Shown one piece after another: positions 1-10,548 of a stretch of 64,000 nt of DNA (positions within the stretch are counted from its first letter, which is position 1; each line of letters starts with the position of its first letter). Source of the DNA: Taudactylus pleione (Eukaryota > Chordata > Amphibia > Anura > Myobatrachidae); assembly GCA_031769625.1 (NCBI GenBank), contig JAUIMM010000115.1, forward strand, positions 17,562,501 to 17,626,500. The letters are read 5' to 3'. A program made the position numbers and the translations under genes. The notes beneath the pieces are model-generated. The model saw nothing but the letters and a program-made list of their open reading frames with translations. It had not been told where the DNA came from and did not search any database.

Positions 1-1875
1 AGCTAATGGACTCCTAGAATTTTTTGCTTGCTAAAATACTTGAGCAATACAGACCAACTTGGAAATGAAATACCACTACCTTGTAAGAAGTCTTTTAGCT
101 GCCATATATGACATGCAGCCATTACTGAGCGTACCTAACCGTTACCCCTCAGGTTTCACATCTTACATTGAAGACAAGTGGGAGCAGGCTTTGAGAGATG
201 TGCAGTAAATATGTGCCAAATTCTGCTGAATCCTTCCCTCCTGTATGAACAGAACATTGCCTGCGGATTTGTAGTCAGGATTTGCTTTCCACCAATGAAA
301 ACCTATGGAGACTAAAACTTCTGGGATGTCTTAGCAATCTTAATTAATTGGACAGATCACATGAATTGACAGTGCTGAATGATATGAAAGGCTGTTGCAA
401 TCCTACATGCAATTTAAGAAAATTTTAGTCCTACCAGTAGAGACAAAGAATTGTAGACCTCATTGAACACCTTATTTTAATTATATCATACAGATTGAAG
501 TCTTAGAGCAGGCTGTAGGTTTCCAAATGCATTTATCCTTAATAAACAGTGATTTTCTTTCTATTATGGTTTTAAATTGCTTGACAGCATTCTTGACTAA
601 TTCAGAGATCTTAAAATTCGACAACGATTAGGAAAGGGTCTTGTTTTAATATAGTATGTGTGACTGTATGCTACTAAATGTTGTTGGGCAGATGCAGGCC
701 AATATTCATGCAGGGTTAACCTAATCTCTAGCTTGGTGCACAGTTTATGAATACTGTTATGGTTAATGGACAAGTTGTCAAAGATACCATTGGGTAATTT
801 AACAATTTGCAGCTGCACCACTTTTTTTACTGTGTAAGTACTAGAAATGATGAAAACAAAGTGATTTCAGCCTACAAAGGTCTGCCCTGCATACACTTGC
901 CTATAGATGTAAGGTATAAAGCCACACCACATGCCAATCAAAGTGTGATAAATGTAAGCTGTTACATTAGTGCTTTCTAGTCTAATACTGTTAATCATAA
1001 TGTGAACAATGCTAATTGGTAGAGTTTTAGGCACATCATGAGCAAGAAAGTAAAACGTGCATAAGAAAAAACAAACTGACATGTGGCAAGTATAGTTTTG
1101 TGAATTGGAGGGAGGGAAATCGGGGTTTGTACAGATGCAAATTCAATGTTAGTATTTTAATAAATGTTGCTAAATGTTGTAGAGCCAAAATCACAGGTTC
1201 ACCTAATCGGAAGAAGTGCCATTAAATGAACTGAGAGTATTGACCACTTTACCGTCGGGTTGACCTAAAGCGCACGACATCCCCTCTAGGACAGGTGGGG
1301 ATATGATGCACCTTATGTTATGAATTGTACTGTGAGTGTTTTCAAAGGAAAATTGCCTATTTTATTCTTAGTGTTTAAAACACAAATCCCATCTATTTGT
1401 TTTCTCTCATGGAAGTAATAACATGTAATGTCCTTTGTACAGTAATCTTGAAGCAATCATCTGTGAACTGTAGACATAGTACTGTACACTCTTCAAACCA
1501 CTAATACTAATCCTTTTATCATGTTCACCATTCTAAAAGCTGATGCAATAGGTTGATACTTCAGTCATATTAAGCTACACTGTATGACTTTTTTTTTTTT
1601 TAATTCATTTTACATTTACAAACTTAATAATGAATGAGAAATATTGTATTTTTGTGGGAATTTTAAAGAAAATTGGTAAGTAATATTTGGCTGTAACTCA
1701 AACGCATTGCTTTATGAAATATGTGGGCCCTTTATAACTATGAATTCCAGCCTAAAAGTTAAAAATGTTGGGTGTATCTGAAATTTGTGTTCAACCGGCT
1801 AAGCAACTTCTGTTCCTGCCATAGGGTTTTGTAAAACTGTTGCCTTTTTTTTTTTTAATCTTTCTGAGAGATAAC
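1..1875. other. AT-rich stretch, no gene seen
   Basis: No coding region, splice-bounded exon or transposon end is recognisable. The sequence is AT-rich with low CpG and looks single-copy. It could be the long 3' UTR of a plus-strand gene lying to the left: a canonical AATAAA occurs at 2233-2238, and psmg4 at 20-32 kb is transcribed towards it. This is inference; no coding end is visible. Confidence 0.4.
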
Positions 1876-2012
1876 GGGGGAGATGTACTAAACTCTGGAG
1901 AGTGATAAATTAATACACTCCCGACCAATCAGCTCCTGTCATGTCACAGGCTGTGGTTGGCAGTTTATCACTCTCCAATTTATCACTTTCCAGAGCTTAG
2001 TACATCTGCCCC
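1876..2012. repeat. Short MITE with AGATGTACTAA-type ends
   Basis: A 137-bp element begins GGGGGAGATGTACTAA and ends with the complementary TTAGTACATCTGCCCC. The subterminal parts (CTCTGGAGAGTGATAAAT against ATTTATCACTTTCCAGAG) also pair. A second member of the family is at 40559-41705. There is no coding capacity. Confidence 0.75.
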
Positions 2013-2861
2013 ATAGAGTGCAATTTTTTGGTCTGGTTACATTTTTTGGTCCTACCTATGTTTTAATATATAAACTTGTTTCATTTTACTGTTTCTCTTC
2101 AGGAGTAGTTTGGTGGTACACATCCATAGCACAAGCTTTCAAATTAAGTACTGAAAATGTCTTACAAACTAAATGTGTGCATGTCACCTAGTTGTATCTG
2201 CGCAAAGATTCTTGGTACTGTATGTATACAAAAATAAAACCATCCAAAAGATTTCAAGTCTGTGTATACTGTTTTCCTGTTCATTTCAGTTACAAGAAAG
2301 TAGTTTTTGATAGATGCACAAAATACATTTTTAAGGCAGAGTACATCTTAAGAAAAATCACAAATTTTAACTTGCCTATAATTCCTTTTCTTAATACTCC
2401 ATGGCACCCATTAAAATTAGTAGGAGTCCACTTTAGATAGGTAAGTGCCGGAACAGGACTCACCAGCGCCCTGTGCCATTCCCGTCCCCAAACGCAATGT
2501 TATGTGAGGTGGCGGGGCTGACTACAGGAGAAAGTGTAGAGCTGCCCAGACGCTCCAAGTGGTTACATACTGCAAGGTGCCTGCCCGGAGCGTCGTTTAG
2601 AAAAAAAATAAACACTGCACCTTGGAAAAACAAGTGCAAGTGCAGAGATTTAGTTTTGGGAGGGGTGTGTCCAGCTTGAAATCTAAATTGCAGTGCAAAA
2701 ATAAAGCTGTTCAGCATTTGTGGACAACATGCAAAAGCAGCCAGTATTTACCCTGCATGCAAAAATTATAATTATATTTGGACCCCTTGTTGTGCAATAT
2801 GGTTTGTTCCAGCTACAAAGTCCCTTTTTTACTTTGCTCCCAGCTCAAAAGCAGACCCTAT
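2013..2861. other. No gene seen
   Basis: Intergenic sequence. A GC-richer patch at about 2440-2740 looks like part of a dispersed repeat, but no ends or coding similarity are visible. Confidence 0.4.
2233..2238 (+). promoter_or_regulatory. Candidate polyadenylation signal
   Basis: A plain AATAAA hexamer follows about 2 kb of AT-rich unique-looking sequence. If 1-2240 is a 3' UTR, this would be its poly(A) signal. Such hexamers are common by chance in AT-rich DNA, so support is weak. Confidence 0.2.
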
Positions 2862-3368
2862 GGGCCTGATTCAGAGATGGCTGCAATGCTGATTTTTACA
2901 CAGATCAAACGATTGATTGCCATTGTGCATGCGTGTAAGCCGCACTGCGCACACGCAGTGATTGTCTTACAATTACGTCCAGAGGATCCATTCGCAAAGT
3001 GACAGGTAGTTAGCATTTGGGGGAGTTAACGGGGGTGGGGGTTGTTAGGCAAACGCAGTTTTGTGTAACCACTTAAACACCGTTTCATGAGTGTGCATAA
3101 ATTAGCTATAGCGATCTCCTTCGCAGCATGAGAGCTCTCTGCAGGTCAGGAGAAACGCTGTGTTTGAGACAGGTCAGACTTTCCACAGATGCTGCATGGC
3201 TGCCGATCTGCATCAGTTACCAATGTTCACCCTGGTATGCGACGTCTGGTAGATATGAGAAGGCAGCAGTTGGCGTCCCTTCTCGCGTAAGCTTTAGCAT
3301 GTTTTCGCAATTGAGAACCGTGGAAAATCAGCTGCGATCTCATTAGCGCACATCACTGAATCAGGCCC
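2862..3368. repeat. MITE with GGGCCTGATTCAG ends
   Basis: The left end GGGCCTGATTCAG and the right end CTGAATCAGGCCC form terminal inverted repeats. At least five relatives in this window share these ends (33762, 37256, 38186, 47978, 50495). The flanking trinucleotides (TAT and TTA) do not match exactly, so the target duplication is eroded. There is no coding capacity; the family is probably mobilised in trans by a Harbinger-like transposase (inference). Confidence 0.7.
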
Positions 3369-3839
3369 TTAGTGCTTTGTGTGTAGATAAGGCAATAGCC
3401 ATACTTATTTCATATTTAGGAAAAGAAGTACTGTGTGAATAGCACTGTTACTGCTGTTGGATCCACTTTACCTTCCATCAATATATTACATTTTTCCAAA
3501 CTCTGTAGTAGATCACACTGTGCAACATTGAAAATGTTTCCGACGTGAAAACAGTAACTTGATCCATTTCAACAAATATGACATGTAAAGCTCTTGGTTC
3601 CGAGATATAGCCCATTTCTGATTATGTACTGTAGGAGTATTTTGTTGAATACTAGGGAATTTTGTCTTGTAGAGAATATATAAATTTAGGATAGCAAACC
3701 TAAATGCCGGAATGCTGAGTCATTGTAGGCCAGGTTTTGTCCATCACATTTCTCTGGTTTAATAAAGCACAATTCTTCTGCCCGCTTTACACATCGAACT
3801 CTGACTTATGGAGAACTTTGTAAAGGGGATAAAGACTAA
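3369..3839. other. No gene seen
   Basis: AT-rich intergenic sequence. It may include the decayed 5' part of the transposon-derived ORF that becomes recognisable from about 3840. Confidence 0.35.
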
Positions 3840-4315
3840 TGAAGAGGCTTCCCAGTACCTGAGAGGAAAATGACCACTTCTGAGTGATGCTAAAGTTAAG
3901 GATGAAAACTTCGACCAACAAAGATTCCTTCCTTAAGTTGACAAATTTACGGCCAAGTCCTCCAGGTTAATGAGAAATCTGCTTGGGAAGCCTTTAAAGG
4001 TGTTGTGCATGGCTTCTTGGGTAACAGAAGAGCTGAAAACTAGGTTAATACTTATTTAGAAGGTTGTTCACAATCTCATCAATTAGGCTGCAACATGTCA
4101 CTCAAAATCCACCTTCCCGACTCTCCTCTGGACTTCTTCCCTGACAACCACGGTGCAGTGAGTAACGAGCATGGTGAGTAATTCCACCAATGGAAGGAAG
4201 ATATTGGGGTAGGTGGAACGCTTCTGTGCTTGCTGACTACTGTTGGACAGTGACTAGAGATGCCCCAGAAGGGGAGTCCAAGCGACAAGCAAAGAAAGTG
4301 CGCTCTCATGAGTAG
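3840..4315 (+). pseudogene. Decayed transposon-associated protein, family not identified
   Basis: Conceptual plus-strand translation across several frames gives segments that I recognise as a dispersed ORF found in many copies in animal genomes. They include GNRRAEN near 4022, GCNMSLKIHLPDSPLDFFPD at 4087-4146, EHGE.FHQ, then RWNASVLADYCW from 4211 and a terminal QAKKVRSHE with a stop at 4313-4315. Frameshifts and stops separate the segments, so the copy is dead. High-copy relatives and the repeat-rich setting argue for a transposon origin. I cannot name the superfamily and infer no function. Confidence 0.5.
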
Positions 4316-4992
4316 GCCACTATTTGAGATATTACTTTGGTTTCTGTATGTTTTGTGCTATTTGCGATTGAATAACTTATTTATGTTGTTTTAAGAAATA
4401 TCAGATTTTAAAATAGCTTTTCACTAGGACTATATTACTGAAGTACATATAGCACAAGTAGTGTAGATCAAAATCTAGAGCTACTTTAATAACATTCAAG
4501 TCATATATGCTTTTTTCTCAAATTAGTAAAGGATGACTATTTTTAGAAAGGAAACAAATGAAAAGTATTTTTTAGCTGTACAGTATTATGGAAGAGCTAC
4601 TGTTTTTTTGTTTTTGCCTGCATCTATTACCGGCTCTGATAATCCTATTTCTCAAAGCAGTCGCCGCTCATTTTCCTTTTCATCAATTAAAACTTGTTTT
4701 CATATTTGGGTGCAGTTTGAGCTTTAACATAATAGTTCCAGACTAAATGGCCTAGGCACCTCCTGAAGCACTTCTCGTGCCATCAGAAACCAAGAGCACT
4801 GTGGGCAAAATGGAAGGATTGCTATTGGCACTTTCTTTCTTTATCTTCCTGAACAGATAAGGGAAATACCTCTATACCAACCAACTAGCTTTTATTTCTT
4901 TCTTTGACCTCTTACATTGAACTACTGTATTTCTGAGATATGTTCTCCCCATCCTGTTGTACTAGAGCCTGTGGTTAATATCAACCACTCTA
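4316..4992. other. No gene seen
   Basis: AT-rich intergenic sequence without a recognisable exon or element end. Confidence 0.4.
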
Positions 4993-5205
4993 GGGGGTCA
5001 ATCCTATTCCGTGTGATGTGCCGGTGCAATGGCGTTAAAACGCCGGAAACGGGCCGGCACATCGCTCCCTTTGCAGCCCAACCCGTCCGTAGTTCGCTAA
5101 ATTTTGCTCACAGTTCTATGGGGCTGCGAGCAAAATTTGGCAAATCCGGGCTGCCGTAAAGTGCGGCCACTGCCGCGATGACTCGCACGGAATAGGATTG
5201 CCCCC
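4993..5205. repeat. 213-bp MITE, TAG target duplication
   Basis: The left end GGGGGTCAATCCTATTCCGT and the right end ACGGAATAGGATTGCCCCC are nearly perfect inverted repeats. TAG flanks both sides, as expected of a 3-bp target-site duplication (Harbinger-like, inference). The interior is GC-rich and non-coding. Confidence 0.8.
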
Positions 5206-5945
5206 TAGATCTGATAGGGATTTTTCCTGTGTGCTTATGGTTGGTTTTTGTCAACATAACAGCCATTTCCTGGTGTTTTTGGTCAGTATGATTGTTATTT
5301 ACTTTTTTTATTTTTTGATCCAGTGAAGTCTGAGATTCCAACTGAAGATTGTGCATAGATGTCCTCTCGTCTAGGGAAGTATTCCTATTGTTTTTTTAGG
5401 CATTTTCTTACTGTCACATACTAAAAATAAAATATTTTTACTACTCCATACTATCCGGATTTGATACAAGTGCTTGCTGCTTAAGGCTCCTGGCATTGTA
5501 AGTAACCCTGTGTGGATTACTGCATACTGATTCCACTTGCTTTTTAATATTTGCTCCCAACAACTATCTACTATCAAGCAATATATGAGTATTTGAGCTA
5601 GGAGAACTGCTCCAGGGGCAGCAGACTGCAGAACCCAGGGTAGGCAGCTCTGTCCTTGGACATGCAGCAAAAAACGGTGCATTCCAGGACCCTCCAGTCA
5701 AGATGAGCTACCCTTAATACAGGACACTTACAGCTAGAGACCGGGAAAGAGGAGGACCTCCATAGTACGCCATATGCTGCTGTTTCTAAAACTGTCTCTA
5801 ACTATATAGAATGGACCCCCTACCCTTGTAATTGCAGCCATAGAATAGGAAGAAGTAAAAGTTATATATAAAAACACAAAAAACCTGAGCGCTGTCAGAG
5901 AGTTGCTGGTATAAAGGGGATGTAAGCCCCTAGTGTAAATTTGGA
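5206..5945. other. No gene seen
   Basis: Intergenic sequence. A 103-codon minus-strand open frame at 5371-5682 has no recognisable similarity or exon borders, and I treat it as chance. Confidence 0.4.
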
Positions 5946-6415
5946 CAAGACAAAAAAGGGGGAATACCAGCGCTAATCAATAGATACAAAGCTATTGCCA
6001 CAAATTTCTCTGACAGTTGATATCACATTAAAAGTAATTTAATAAATAGCAACAATCCTCAAAAGGAATCAGAGATGCATAATACATAAAAATAATATAA
6101 AAAATTGCCACAAATGTTAGTATGAATGAACCATGAAATAAATTCCTAAATAGGTACTCCCTCCAAGGATTACACAGTCATGTGCTGCGTGAATCAAGAT
6201 GTGAGTACCTATTAAGGAACTTATTTCATGGTTCATTCATACTAACATTTGTGGCAATTTTTTATATTATTTTTATGTATTATGCATCTCTGATTCCTTT
6301 TGAGGATTGTTGCTATTTATTAAATTACTTTTAATGTGATATCAACTGTCCATTGATATTTGTGGCAATAGCTTTGTATCTCTTGATTAGCGCTGGTATT
6401 CCCTTTTTTGTCTTG
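5946..6415. repeat. Foldback element with about 200-bp arms
   Basis: The left arm from 5946 (CAAGACAAAAAAGG...) is the reverse complement, over about 200 bases, of the right arm ending at 6415 (...CCTTTTTTGTCTTG). A loop of about 35 bases at 6168-6200 separates them. A few indels distinguish the arms, for example a GATATTTG segment only on the right. The transcript would be one long hairpin. There is no coding capacity. Confidence 0.85.
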
Positions 6416-7402
6416 AAGAAGTAAAAGTTGATTTATTAAAAAGAAAAAAAAAAAGAGAACTTTTCATTTAAAGCTCAACTGTTGTCCACGTTGTTGGCAG
6501 CCATTGTGTGTAAATCAATGTTCCTAAGGAACTGGAATCAGACATTCTGTAGACCAAACTAATATCTGGGTGAATGCAGACATTTAGAATGGGTATGTGT
6601 TTGGAGCTATGAGAGATGTGTAAAGAGTGGAGAAGTTGACCATAGCAACCAAACAGCTTTGAGGTAGCATTCATCAAGTACATTCTATAAAATAATATGT
6701 AGAAGTTGCTTTTTTTGCTATGGGCAACTTCTCCACTTTTTACACTGCTTGATACATCTCTACCTCCATGTTGAACCTGAAAGCTGTCCTAGTTCCTGGA
6801 GAAGTCAGATGTCACTGAGTAATGTACACAGTGCTACATTAATGTCAGAGTGGGTTTGCATGGTACATTTGCCTCGACTTTATATTAAGTTGAAGCCAAC
6901 ATCGAATTAGGCAGCTGAAATACATACTCCCTGAAAACAATTTAATTTACAAGGTTATTCGAATATGGAAACCATTTGACCTCTATACCACCCAACTAGC
7001 TTCTAAATGGCTGCTTCATATATGGAAGGAGCACACTCTTATTTTAAGACAGAATATTTTCTTTGTTAATAAGTTGAAAAACAATACAGTAAACACAGTA
7101 CCCGCACAGCAAAATTGTATGAACAACAAAGCAAACAAAATACATAATAAATTCGTGAAACAAGGATAAACAGACGGTAACCCGTAGATAAAATTGAGGA
7201 CCCACCAGTCAATTGGTATCAACATATAAAAAAGAAAATGGGGATGGGAGGGAAGGGGATGAAAGAAAATGTTAGCAGAGAACAGGGAGAGGATTGGTAT
7301 AGCTATCACAGGGACCAAATCTTAGGAAAGGTGCTCAAGGAGTTATTTTGCAAACTTGTGACGTATTCCATTGAGGCCACAAAACTAACCCATGCCTGGA
7401 GT
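6416..7402. other. No gene seen
   Basis: AT-rich intergenic sequence with no recognisable coding similarity or element ends. Confidence 0.4.
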
Positions 7403-7735
7403 GCCACTAAAGCTGGGCATACATGTCCAGATAAAATGCGTGTCAGACCGACAGACATTTTATCTATCAGCATGCCAGCCGCAGATGTCTGCGACATACA
7501 TTGTGAGATATCTCACAGTGTATTAGCCCTGACATCTGTGCTCCACCCCTGGGGGAGGAGACCTTTCCTGTTCCTTCCATGGGTAGGAACACAGGAAATG
7601 TCTGTCTGTTGGCCGTGGCTAGGCATACACTGCCTGATGCGGCCGACAGTTTACCTGTTAAATATTGTATTAGACGGGCATGCTGGACAATCCGGCATGC
7701 CCGACCGAGCAATATTTAACCCTCTGTCGCCCGCA
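7403..7735. repeat. Remnant of a hAT-like MITE (GCTGGGCATACA ends)
   Basis: It starts AAAGCTGGGCATACATGTCC and contains inner inverted pairs (ACATTTTATCT; GGGCATGCTGGACAATCCGGCATGCCC). A second GGCATACACTG motif lies at about 7623. The ends resemble those near 20543 and 38886. Boundaries are approximate. Confidence 0.45.
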
Positions 7736-7756
7736 AGCACGCTACAATGCTTTACT

Positions 7757-8000
7757 TAGAGTTCATCTCCATCTCGGAGCTCTGTTGGATTCATGGCAGC
7801 AGAGGATCTTTCTGACCACAGAAAAGATCTCCAATTTACAGACGCGAGTATGTAGATGCCTCCACAATTGCCAGGTGTCAATCCACACAGCGATGCAGGG
7901 GCTGGGATCCATGGTGTCGACATTCGACATGGTGGAATATGCCCAGTTTCATTCCCGGCCTCTGCAGAAGCTGATCTTTTCCAGGTGGACCGGATTACCC
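7757..8000 (+). pseudogene. DIRS-F: fragment of the RT/RNase H ORF
   Basis: The plus-strand frame reads LGALLDSWQQRIFLTTEKIS, then LGSMVSTFDMVEYAQFHSRP. This is the connection region after the RT palm in the other DIRS copies of the window (compare 60784-61010). The piece is about 80 codons, has no start, and is cut off at about 8000, where the sequence turns abruptly into minus-strand gag of the same family. It is a dead fragment of a rearranged copy. Confidence 0.8.
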
Positions 8001-8131
8001 AGGGGGAGGCCGTCCCATCAGGCTGAGGGCTTATCCTCGGGCTTGGAAGCCGGATGTCTAGCACTCCAGGCCTGCTTCTTGGGTCTGGCAGTCTGTTTGG
8101 TGACTGACTGCCAAGGAAAGGACTGACCCTT
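8001..8131 (-). pseudogene. DIRS-F: C-terminal end of gag
   Basis: Read on the minus strand, this encodes GQSFPWQSVTKQTARPKKQA and ends with KPEDKPSA and a stop. It is the basic tail of gag seen in DIRS-A, B and E. After the stop comes WDGLPLG, the first residues of the RT ORF in another frame, up to the junction near 8000. The rest of gag is missing: a MITE and then the element's 5' region follow at higher coordinates. Confidence 0.8.
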
Positions 8132-8133
8132 AA

Positions 8134-8574
8134 GGGCATATTCAATTAGCCGCGGGGTTTAAAAATGCACTTGCCGCTATCATCCGCATTGAAGAAAACA
8201 CCTGCCGCATACTTTGGAACCCCTCTGGATTACATTTAGCTATTTTAGAAGTCTTTTCCCTATTTTATTTTTTTTAACCCCAAAATGTAAAAAAAAAAAA
8301 AAAAGTTTTGGGGTGTCCCGATTTTTATTTTTATTAACTTTTTTTGACATACATTTTTTGGACCATTTCCAGGGGTGCAGGCTATATTTTTTAAGCCTGC
8401 ACCCCTAAACCCCAATTCTACACTTTTTTTTCGCCAGGCTGGCGAAAAGTTGTCCCCGTTTTTTTACATTGACTTTTCGCACCGGCGAAAAGTCTTTGTA
8501 ATTGAATACGGGGATAATAACAATAGGCAAAATTGACGTCATAACGGGTTTTCGCCTCAAATTGAATATGGCCC
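8134..8574. repeat. MITE with GGGCATATTCAATT ends
   Basis: GGGCATATTCAATT at 8134 pairs with AATTGAATATGGCCC ending at 8574. Internal pairs such as GCCAGGCTGGC and CTTTTCGCACCGGCGAAAAG add hairpins. It lies inside the DIRS-F remnant and is therefore younger than it. No exact target duplication was found. Confidence 0.7.
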
Positions 8575-8639
8575 ATAGTATGTGACCAACCACACAGATA
8601 AACGTTTTTATAACTGTGAGGTATAATAGCCACCCCCGA

Positions 8640-9686
8640 CAACACCATGTACTGTAAGGGCTTTAAGAGCAAAAAGTAAAGGTAAAGTAATATGCTGACA
8701 GAATGAGAAAAATAAAGGGAAAGTAATATGCTGACAGAATGAGAAAAGTAAAGGTAAAGTAATATGCTGACAGAATGAGAAAAGTAAAGGCAAAGTAATA
8801 TGCTGACAGAATGAGTGAGAAGAAATCAGGCAGACAGCGCTAGCACAAGTCACATACAATGCAGAAAATACCTGCACAATGGCACTACAATGCAACAAGT
8901 AGACTCAGTGTCTGGTAGGCTATAGTGCTACATACACTTATCAGGAGGAGAGGTATGTAGGGGGACCGGACTCCGTGACCACCTGAGAGAGCTGCGACTT
9001 GCCAGAGTGAGAAAATGACCGCCGGAGACCTCAGAGGGGGCATGTCCGTGGGAGGCAGTCTGGCTTTGCTGCAGCTGCTCTTAGCGGAAAGGTGCGCTGA
9101 GCTGAGAGGAGCCCCCTGGCCAGCAATTAACCCCCGGGACGCCTGTTCCCAGCAGCTTCTGGTCCCTGGTGGTCTAGTGGAAGCGCAGGGTATGGAGTGC
9201 CTGCCCCCACCGCTAGCATCTCCGGTCTGTCCCCGAGACCGGAGAAATGGACTGCTAACATGCGGGTCACGGCAAGCGGTAATCCGCCTTACCTGTACGT
9301 CCTGCAGCAGTCCTGGGAGCCCACGAGGTCCGGCTAGCACAGACCCCGGGGTCCCACCGAGATCCCCAGATCTGTACTGTCGTCATGGCGCCAGCGGGGT
9401 GACAGAGCGGCAGCGCGGACGTCCTATGGACAGTTCGGCGCTGCCCGCTCTGAATATTGAATAAAAATAAAAAATTATTCTGGGGCTGTAAACAGTCCCC
9501 CTGCGACCCGACTCCAGCCGACACCAAAAGAAACTGAGGTGCCTCTGGCTCGGGGGTGGGGTATAAGGAGAGTGGCCCGGTGCATGCTGGGAGTGAAAAT
9601 TTAAGTGCGTGGTGCCCGGAATGTCCAAGCCATCACCTACACCCCAAGGTCTCCCTGTGGAGCCTATGGACCCTGTAGAAGAAACA
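8640..9686 (-). mobile_element. DIRS-F: 5' region and terminal repeat
   Basis: Read on the minus strand, this is the 5' end of a DIRS element. The outer terminal repeat (9540-9686) contains the CATCACCTACACCCCAAGGT and GGTATAAGGAGAGTGGCCC blocks found in DIRS-A and B. A GC-rich leader follows, then the CACATACAATGCAGAAAATA block that precedes gag. Gag itself is lost apart from the tail at 8001-8131. It is a deletion derivative with no function of its own. Confidence 0.75.
8677..8817. repeat. Tandem repeat, 36 bp x 4
   Basis: Units begin at 8677, 8713, 8749 and 8785, each close to TAAAGGTAAAGTAATATGCT followed by GACAGAATGAGAAAAG. Copies differ by one or two bases. The array sits in the 5' untranslated part of the DIRS-F remnant, where DIRS-A and B have a single comparable ATGCTGACAG-like segment, so it looks like local amplification within the element. 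Confidence 0.9.
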
Positions 9687-10090
9687 GATATTACCTTTAC
9701 GACCTATGGAATAGACGCAAAAGCGTTCAAATGGGGTCAGTGGCCGAGGACGGGATGGAGATTGAGAATGAACAAAATAGGTAATAAGGAAGGAAGCGCT
9801 GTGTGTTTAACGTGACCTTATAATAGTATGTCCAAAATGGTTGAAAAAATTAATGAAAATTTATATATGTGATATTTCAAGCGTGTAAAAAGATGTGTGA
9901 GAGAAATTGGGTAATGAGTGAAATGGCAGTCATCAAAAATACAATATGAAAATATTTCTTATTTTTTTTTTAAACTTAAAACCTACTTCTGAAAGTATAA
10001 AAAAAAAAAAAACCAATGGAGGCAAAAAAAAGTAATAAAACCAGTTAAAATCAGCAATTTGATTCCTAGGAAATGTACCATAGGTATAAT
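9687..10090. other. AT-rich spacer between two DIRS elements
   Basis: No gene or element end is seen. It contains poly(T)/poly(A) runs. Confidence 0.4.
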
Positions 10091-10262
10091 ATGAGATATG
10101 GTAAGAACTTACCTTTGTTATCTCTATTTCTACGGTCCATAGGGTTCCACAGGATACCTTGGGGTATAGGTGATGACGTCAGGCATCGGGCACCATACAG
10201 TTAAGTTTTCAGCCTCCCAGGATGCACTAGGGTCCCCCTCCTATACCCCACCCCCGAGCCAA
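10091..10262. repeat. DIRS-A inverted terminal repeat (element 3' end)
   Basis: It matches the reverse complement of 15760-15908 over about 150 bases, including CCTTGGGGTATAGGTGATGA and GGGTCCCCCTCCTATACCCC. The outermost 37 bases, with GGTAAGAACTTACC, occur only at this end. Confidence 0.9.
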
Positions 10263-10419
10263 GGCATCTCTGTTACGTACCAAGCCATAGGGAGAAGGAA
10301 GAGAGAGAAGAAAGATCTGGACACACACAAGAATCACATTCTCACCAGAGGGAGACGGAAAAAAAACGGTGACCAGAGTAAAGCCCCTCTGCAGCACAGG
10401 TGCGACAGGGTGGGAGTCC

Positions 10420-10530
10420 TGTGGAACCCTATGGACTTCGTAGAAATAGAGATAACAAAGGTAAGTTCTTACCATATCTCATATTTTCTACATCAGGGTC
10501 CATAGAGTATCCACAGGATACCTTGGGGAT
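10420..10530. repeat. DIRS-A internal complementary region
   Basis: ACTTCGTAGAAATAGAGATA...CCATATCTCAT is the reverse complement of the 10091 end. It is joined directly to TTTTCTACATCAGGGTCCAT, the reverse complement of the 15908 end. In DIRS elements this region is thought to template the junction of the circular intermediate. Its sequence fixes both element ends to within a few bases. Confidence 0.88.
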
Positions 10531-10548
10531 GTCCTAAAGCAGTATCCT

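Noticed and set aside
5371..5682. 103-codon minus-strand frame
   Set aside because: No similarity recognised, no splice borders or promoter context, not above chance for 64 kb.
8677..8817. 36-bp direct repeats resembling a CRISPR array
   Set aside because: Units are contiguous with no unique spacers, the DNA is vertebrate, and the array sits in a DIRS leader.
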